In this document: positions 61,072 to 64,000 of the stretch, piece by piece
Numbering within the stretch: the stretch's first letter is position 1
Layout: each line of letters opens with the position of its first letter
Assembly (NCBI RefSeq): GCF_018413645.1
Contig: NZ_JAHCDA010000001.1
Coordinates: 248,001-312,000, forward strand
Direction of reading: 5' to 3'
DNA length: 64,000 nucleotides
From: Roseococcus pinisoli
GTDB taxonomy: Bacteria > Pseudomonadota > Alphaproteobacteria > Acetobacterales > Acetobacteraceae
Notes under the pieces: generated by a model
Database searches by the model: none
What the model saw: only the letters and a program-made list of their open reading frames with translations
Told to the model about the DNA's origin: nothing
Translations under genes and position numbers: made by a program

Positions 61072-62163
61072 TCAGCGCGGCGCTTCGAGCCGGTGGTGGC
61101 GGATCAGCCGCGCCACCTCCTCGGCCGGGATCGCCTCCAGCCTGCGGCCGCCATGGCCGGTCATGGTCACGGCCTGGAGCATGGCGTTGTACACCGCCTC
61201 CTCCGTCGCCTCGGACGCCGCCTGGAACAGCGGCGACATCTGCTCGTTCGGCAGGTCCAGCACCGCTGCCACGCCCCGGCGCTGGGCCGGCGTGCGGCGC
61301 ACCGCCTCGGCCGTCGAGAAGGCCACGGCATAGTCGCCCGAGCCGTTCGACATCGAGGAGCCGGTGCGCCCGATGCCGAGGAAGGTGCGGCGCGCCAGGC
61401 GGGTGAGGTTGCGGTCCGACAGGGGCGCGTCGGTCGCCAGCACGATCATCATCGAGCCGTCGCCGCCGCGGTCGTCCAGGCGGTCCTTCAGGTAGTACTG
61501 CCCGAGCGCCTGGCCGACCGGCGCGCCGTTCACGGTCAGCACGCCGCCGTAATTGGTCTGCACCAGCACGCCGAGCGTGTAGCCGCCGAGGCCGCGCGGC
61601 AGTACGCGCGAGCTGGTGCCGATGCCGCCCTTCCAGCCGAAGGCCTGGGTGCCCGTGCCGGCGCCGACGCAGCCCTCGGCGACGCGGCCGGGGGCGCAGG
61701 CGGCCAGCGCGTCGAGCACATGCTGCTTCGTGACGTGGCGGCCGCGGATGTCGTTGAGGACGCCGTCATTGGTCTCGCCCACCACGGCGTTGACGGAGAG
61801 GACGCGCTCGTTGCCCGGCTGGGCCAGGGTCCATTCCACAAGGCCCGCCATGCCCTCAGCGACGGAGAGGGTGTTGGTCAGGATCACGGGCGTCTCGATC
61901 TCGCCGAGCTCGAGCAGCTGAGTGGAGCCGGCGAATTTTCCGTAGCCGTTGCCGGAGACGAAGCCGGCCGGGGTCTTGTCCTGGAAAGTGTTTCCGGGGT
62001 GCGGGCGGATGGCGGTGACGCCGGTGCGGACGGCGTCACCCTCGATGAGCGTGACATGGCCGACCGTGACGCCGGCGACGTCGGTGATGGCGTTGAGCGG
62101 GCCGGGTGGGAGGATGCCGGGGGCGATGTGGAGGGTGCGGGCGCGTTGCATTGCCGATGCCAT
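61072..62163 (-). CDS. P1-family peptidase (DmpA, L-aminopeptidase/D-esterase-like)
   Basis: A 363-aa protein from ATG 62163 (an internal ATG at 62151 is possible). The P1 pattern is clear: NAITDVAGVTVGHVTLIEGD at the start, GFVSGNGYGKFAGSTQLLELGEIETPVILTNTLSV, GCVGAGTGTQAFGWKGGIGTSSR, and the self-cleavage/nucleophile site in SNGSGDYAVAFSTAE. Such enzymes cleave themselves before a serine and then act on N-terminal residues of peptides, D-amino acid esters or beta-peptides. There is no signal peptide, so it is cytoplasmic. An AT-rich gap of 90 bases separates it from prmA. Confidence 0.9.
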   Translation of the reverse strand: MASAMQRARTLHIAPGILPPGPLNAITDVAGVTVGHVTLIEGDAVRTGVTAIRPHPGNTFQDKTPAGFVSGNGYGKFAGSTQLLELGEIETPVILTNTLSVAEGMAGLVEWTLAQPGNERVLSVNAVVGETNDGVLNDIRGRHVTKQHVLDALAACAPGRVAEGCVGAGTGTQAFGWKGGIGTSSRVLPRGLGGYTLGVLVQTNYGGVLTVNGAPVGQALGQYYLKDRLDDRGGDGSMMIVLATDAPLSDRNLTRLARRTFLGIGRTGSSMSNGSGDYAVAFSTAEAVRRTPAQRRGVAAVLDLPNEQMSPLFQAASEATEEAVYNAMLQAVTMTGHGGRRLEAIPAEEVARLIRHHRLEAPR

Positions 62164-62256
62164 CAAAATACTCAGCAGAAGAGGTTGCGATATTTGATCA
62201 ACTTGACTTTACGGCTTTATTTTTAGCAACGAACCAATCGAAGAAACGAATTCCGA

Positions 62257-63144
62257 TCAGGAATCCTTCCTCAACACCAGCGTGCACCACGGCGCCAGAT
62301 CGATCCGCCTCTCCAGCACCAGGCCCGCGCGCCGATGCGCGATCAGCACCATCCGCGCCTGCGTCCCCAGCAGCCCCGCCAGAATCGCCCGCCCCCCCGG
62401 CGCCAGATGCGCGCCCAGATCCGCCGCCATCGCGCAGAGCGGCCTTGCCAGAATATTCGCGAAGATCAGGTCGAAGGGCTGGCCCGTGCGGATCGCCGCA
62501 TGCCGGTACCCATCCGCCAGGATCACCCGCATCCGCCGCTTCAGCCCGTTCATCGTGACGTTCTCTTCCGCCACGCGCACCGACCAGGGCTCGATATCCG
62601 TCGCGAGCGCACGGGCGCCCCGAAACATCTTGGCCGCGCCCATGGCCAGGATGCCGCTGCCCGAGCCCACGTCCAGCACGTAGCGCGGCCGGCGGTGCAG
62701 CCCCTCCAGCGCCATCAGGCACCCCTGGGTCGAGGAATGCTCGCCCGAGCCGAAGGCCAGGCCCGCATCCAGGGTCAGCGGGATGCGCCCATAGGTCAGG
62801 CGCGGCTCCACATGCGTCGGCCGGATGAGGAAGCGCCGGCCGATCTCCTGCTCCGGAAAGGCCTCCACGGTGCGGGCCAGCCAGCCCTCCGCCTCCACCG
62901 GCGCGCGCTCCAGCACCGCCTCGTAGCCGGAGAGGCCGGCGGCGAGCGCCAGGGCCGTGGTCAGCGCGTCCTGGTCGGCCAGCGCCTCGCGCACGGCCTC
63001 GATGCGCCAGGTGTCCGTCGCCTCGTCGCGGAACAGGGCCACGGTGGCGCTGACCGCCAGCAGGGCGGATTCGTAGGAGGGCACGGCCTCCTCCGGCAGC
63101 TGATCGAGCACCAGGGTCTCGAGCTGGGCGGGCTGCTTCTTCAT
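62257..63144 (-). CDS. prmA: Ribosomal protein L11 methyltransferase
   Basis: A 295-aa SAM-dependent methyltransferase. AFGSGEHSSTQGCLMALE and YVLDVGSGSGILAMGAAKM (SAM site) with DLIFANILARPL (the NxxANI motif for substrate) are diagnostic of PrmA. It trimethylates L11. The ATG overlaps the uvrD stop by 4 bases, so the two are translationally coupled. Confidence 0.94.
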   Translation of the reverse strand: MKKQPAQLETLVLDQLPEEAVPSYESALLAVSATVALFRDEATDTWRIEAVREALADQDALTTALALAAGLSGYEAVLERAPVEAEGWLARTVEAFPEQEIGRRFLIRPTHVEPRLTYGRIPLTLDAGLAFGSGEHSSTQGCLMALEGLHRRPRYVLDVGSGSGILAMGAAKMFRGARALATDIEPWSVRVAEENVTMNGLKRRMRVILADGYRHAAIRTGQPFDLIFANILARPLCAMAADLGAHLAPGGRAILAGLLGTQARMVLIAHRRAGLVLERRIDLAPWCTLVLRKDS

Positions 63145-64000
63145 GCGGGCTCCACAAAGCGGGCGAAGAGGCGCTTTGCCCCGGCCTTTTCAAATTCGAT
63201 GTCCAGCTTGTCGTCGTCGACGCCGGTGATGCGGCCATAGCCGAATTTCTGGTGGAAGACGCGCATGCCGCGCGAGAATCCCTTCTCGTGCTCGGGGCGC
63301 TGGTCCACCTCCCAGGCGCCGGCCTCGATCACCCGCGGGCGCCGCGTGCTGGTGAGCGCGCCCGCCCCGAAGACCGAGGAGGGAATGCGCGGCGCCTGCT
63401 GCACCCCGCCCTCGCGCAGGATCTCGGATTCCGGCAGCTCGTCCAGGAAGCGCGAGGGGATGCTGCTGGTCCAGTTGCCGTAGATGCGCCGGTTGGCGGC
63501 ATGGCTGATGGTGCAGAGCCGCTTGGCGCGCGTGATGCCGACATAGGCGAGGCGGCGCTCCTCCTCGAGGCTTTTTGCCCCGCCCTCGTCGAGGCTGCGC
63601 TGGCTGGGGAACAGCCCCTCCTCCCAGCCGGGGAGGAAGACCATGTCGAATTCCAGCCCCTTGGCCGCGTGCAGCGTCATGAGGCTGACCTTCTCGCCCT
63701 CCGCCGCGTCGTCGGTGTCCATGACGAGGGCGATGTGCTCCAGGAAGGCGCCGAGCGTGGGGAACTCCGCCATGGCGCGGAGCAGCTCCTTCAGGTTGTC
63801 GAGCCGGCCGGGGGCCTCCAGGCTGCGGTCGGCCTTCCACATGTCGATATAGCCGCTCTCCTCCAGCACCTGGGCGGCGGTGACGACATGGCCTTCCTTC
63901 TCGAGGCCGGCGCTCCAGCGGGCCAGGCCCTCCAGCAGCTCGCGCAGGGCGGCGCGCGGGCGGGGGCGGATGGCGTCGGTCTCGATCAGCCGGGCGGCGG
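63141..64000 (-). CDS. uvrD: UvrD/PcrA-type DNA helicase, C-terminal part (runs off right edge)
   Basis: About 285 residues of the C-terminal half are visible, open to the window edge. Motif V is in LMTLHAAKGLEFDMVFLPGWEEGLFPSQR and motif VI in EEERRLAYVGITRAK, followed by SIPSRFLDELP and the C-terminal Tudor-like domain (GMRVFHQKFGYGRITGVDDDKLDIEFEKAG). It acts in nucleotide excision and mismatch repair as a 3'-5' helicase. Motifs I-IV are outside the window. Confidence 0.93.
   Translation of the reverse strand, partial: AARLIETDAIRPRPRAALRELLEGLARWSAGLEKEGHVVTAAQVLEESGYIDMWKADRSLEAPGRLDNLKELLRAMAEFPTLGAFLEHIALVMDTDDAAEGEKVSLMTLHAAKGLEFDMVFLPGWEEGLFPSQRSLDEGGAKSLEEERRLAYVGITRAKRLCTISHAANRRIYGNWTSSIPSRFLDELPESEILREGGVQQAPRIPSSVFGAGALTSTRRPRVIEAGAWEVDQRPEHEKGFSRGMRVFHQKFGYGRITGVDDDKLDIEFEKAGAKRLFARFVEPA

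Overview
This 64 kb window is GC-rich chromosomal DNA from an alphaproteobacterium, most likely a member of the Acetobacteraceae (Roseomonas-like). The family is an inference. It rests on the uniform high-GC codon use, a tripartite-tricarboxylate (Bug-type) binding protein, dispersed palindromes beginning AGCATCACCCGA, a YghU glutathione transferase, and the gcvT-gcvH-gcvP order behind a tandem glycine riboswitch. I saw no rRNA, tRNA, insertion sequence, prophage or CRISPR array.

Layout. 1-2.24 kb: the start of a Ser/Thr kinase overlapping a metallophosphoesterase, then a 2-hydroxyacid dehydrogenase. 2.28-18.2 kb: a six-gene minus-strand operon that is the most striking part of the window. 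It starts with a giant (about 2,970 aa) modular surface-type protein with an N-terminal LEPR-XLL-like motif. Next come a TolC-like outer-membrane factor, a small lipoprotein, a site-2-protease-like membrane protein with a PqqD-like N-terminus and a HlyD-like C-terminus, a periplasmic adaptor, and a second HlyD adaptor with a large cytoplasmic domain. No ABC ATPase is present, so this looks like an unconventional export route for a giant adhesin. 18.7-24 kb: a small exported protein, an RND efflux pump with its adaptor, and a VOC protein.

24.3-42.4 kb: mixed chromosomal genes. They include a 44-aa membrane peptide, a PepSY protein, a ROK kinase whose motifs are in circularly permuted order, an MDR oxidoreductase, HrpB helicase, a YqhA protein, a Bug protein, a GGDEF-EAL protein with a degenerate EAL domain, a lipoprotein hydrolase, a zinc-finger protein overlapping polA, an MFS transporter, YghU, a RES-Xre toxin-antitoxin pair with nearby palindromes, and an ABC solute-binding protein.

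42.5-56.3 kb: a PRISE-type reductase, the PmbA/TldE protease half overlapping an M16 peptidase, an acyltransferase-3 protein, a DUF4269-like protein, thrC, aquaporin, an NTF2-like exported protein, a cupin, and the glycine cleavage operon gcvTHP led by the riboswitch.

56.4-64 kb: an exported protein with four LCCL-like repeats and an OmpA domain, a PaaI thioesterase, an atypical SDR, a protein with the signature motifs of cholera/heat-labile enterotoxin A-type ADP-ribosyltransferases, a DmpA-type peptidase, prmA, and the C-terminal part of a UvrD helicase running off the right edge. The enterotoxin-like protein, the LEPR-XLL export operon and the permuted ROK kinase are the best targets for follow-up.
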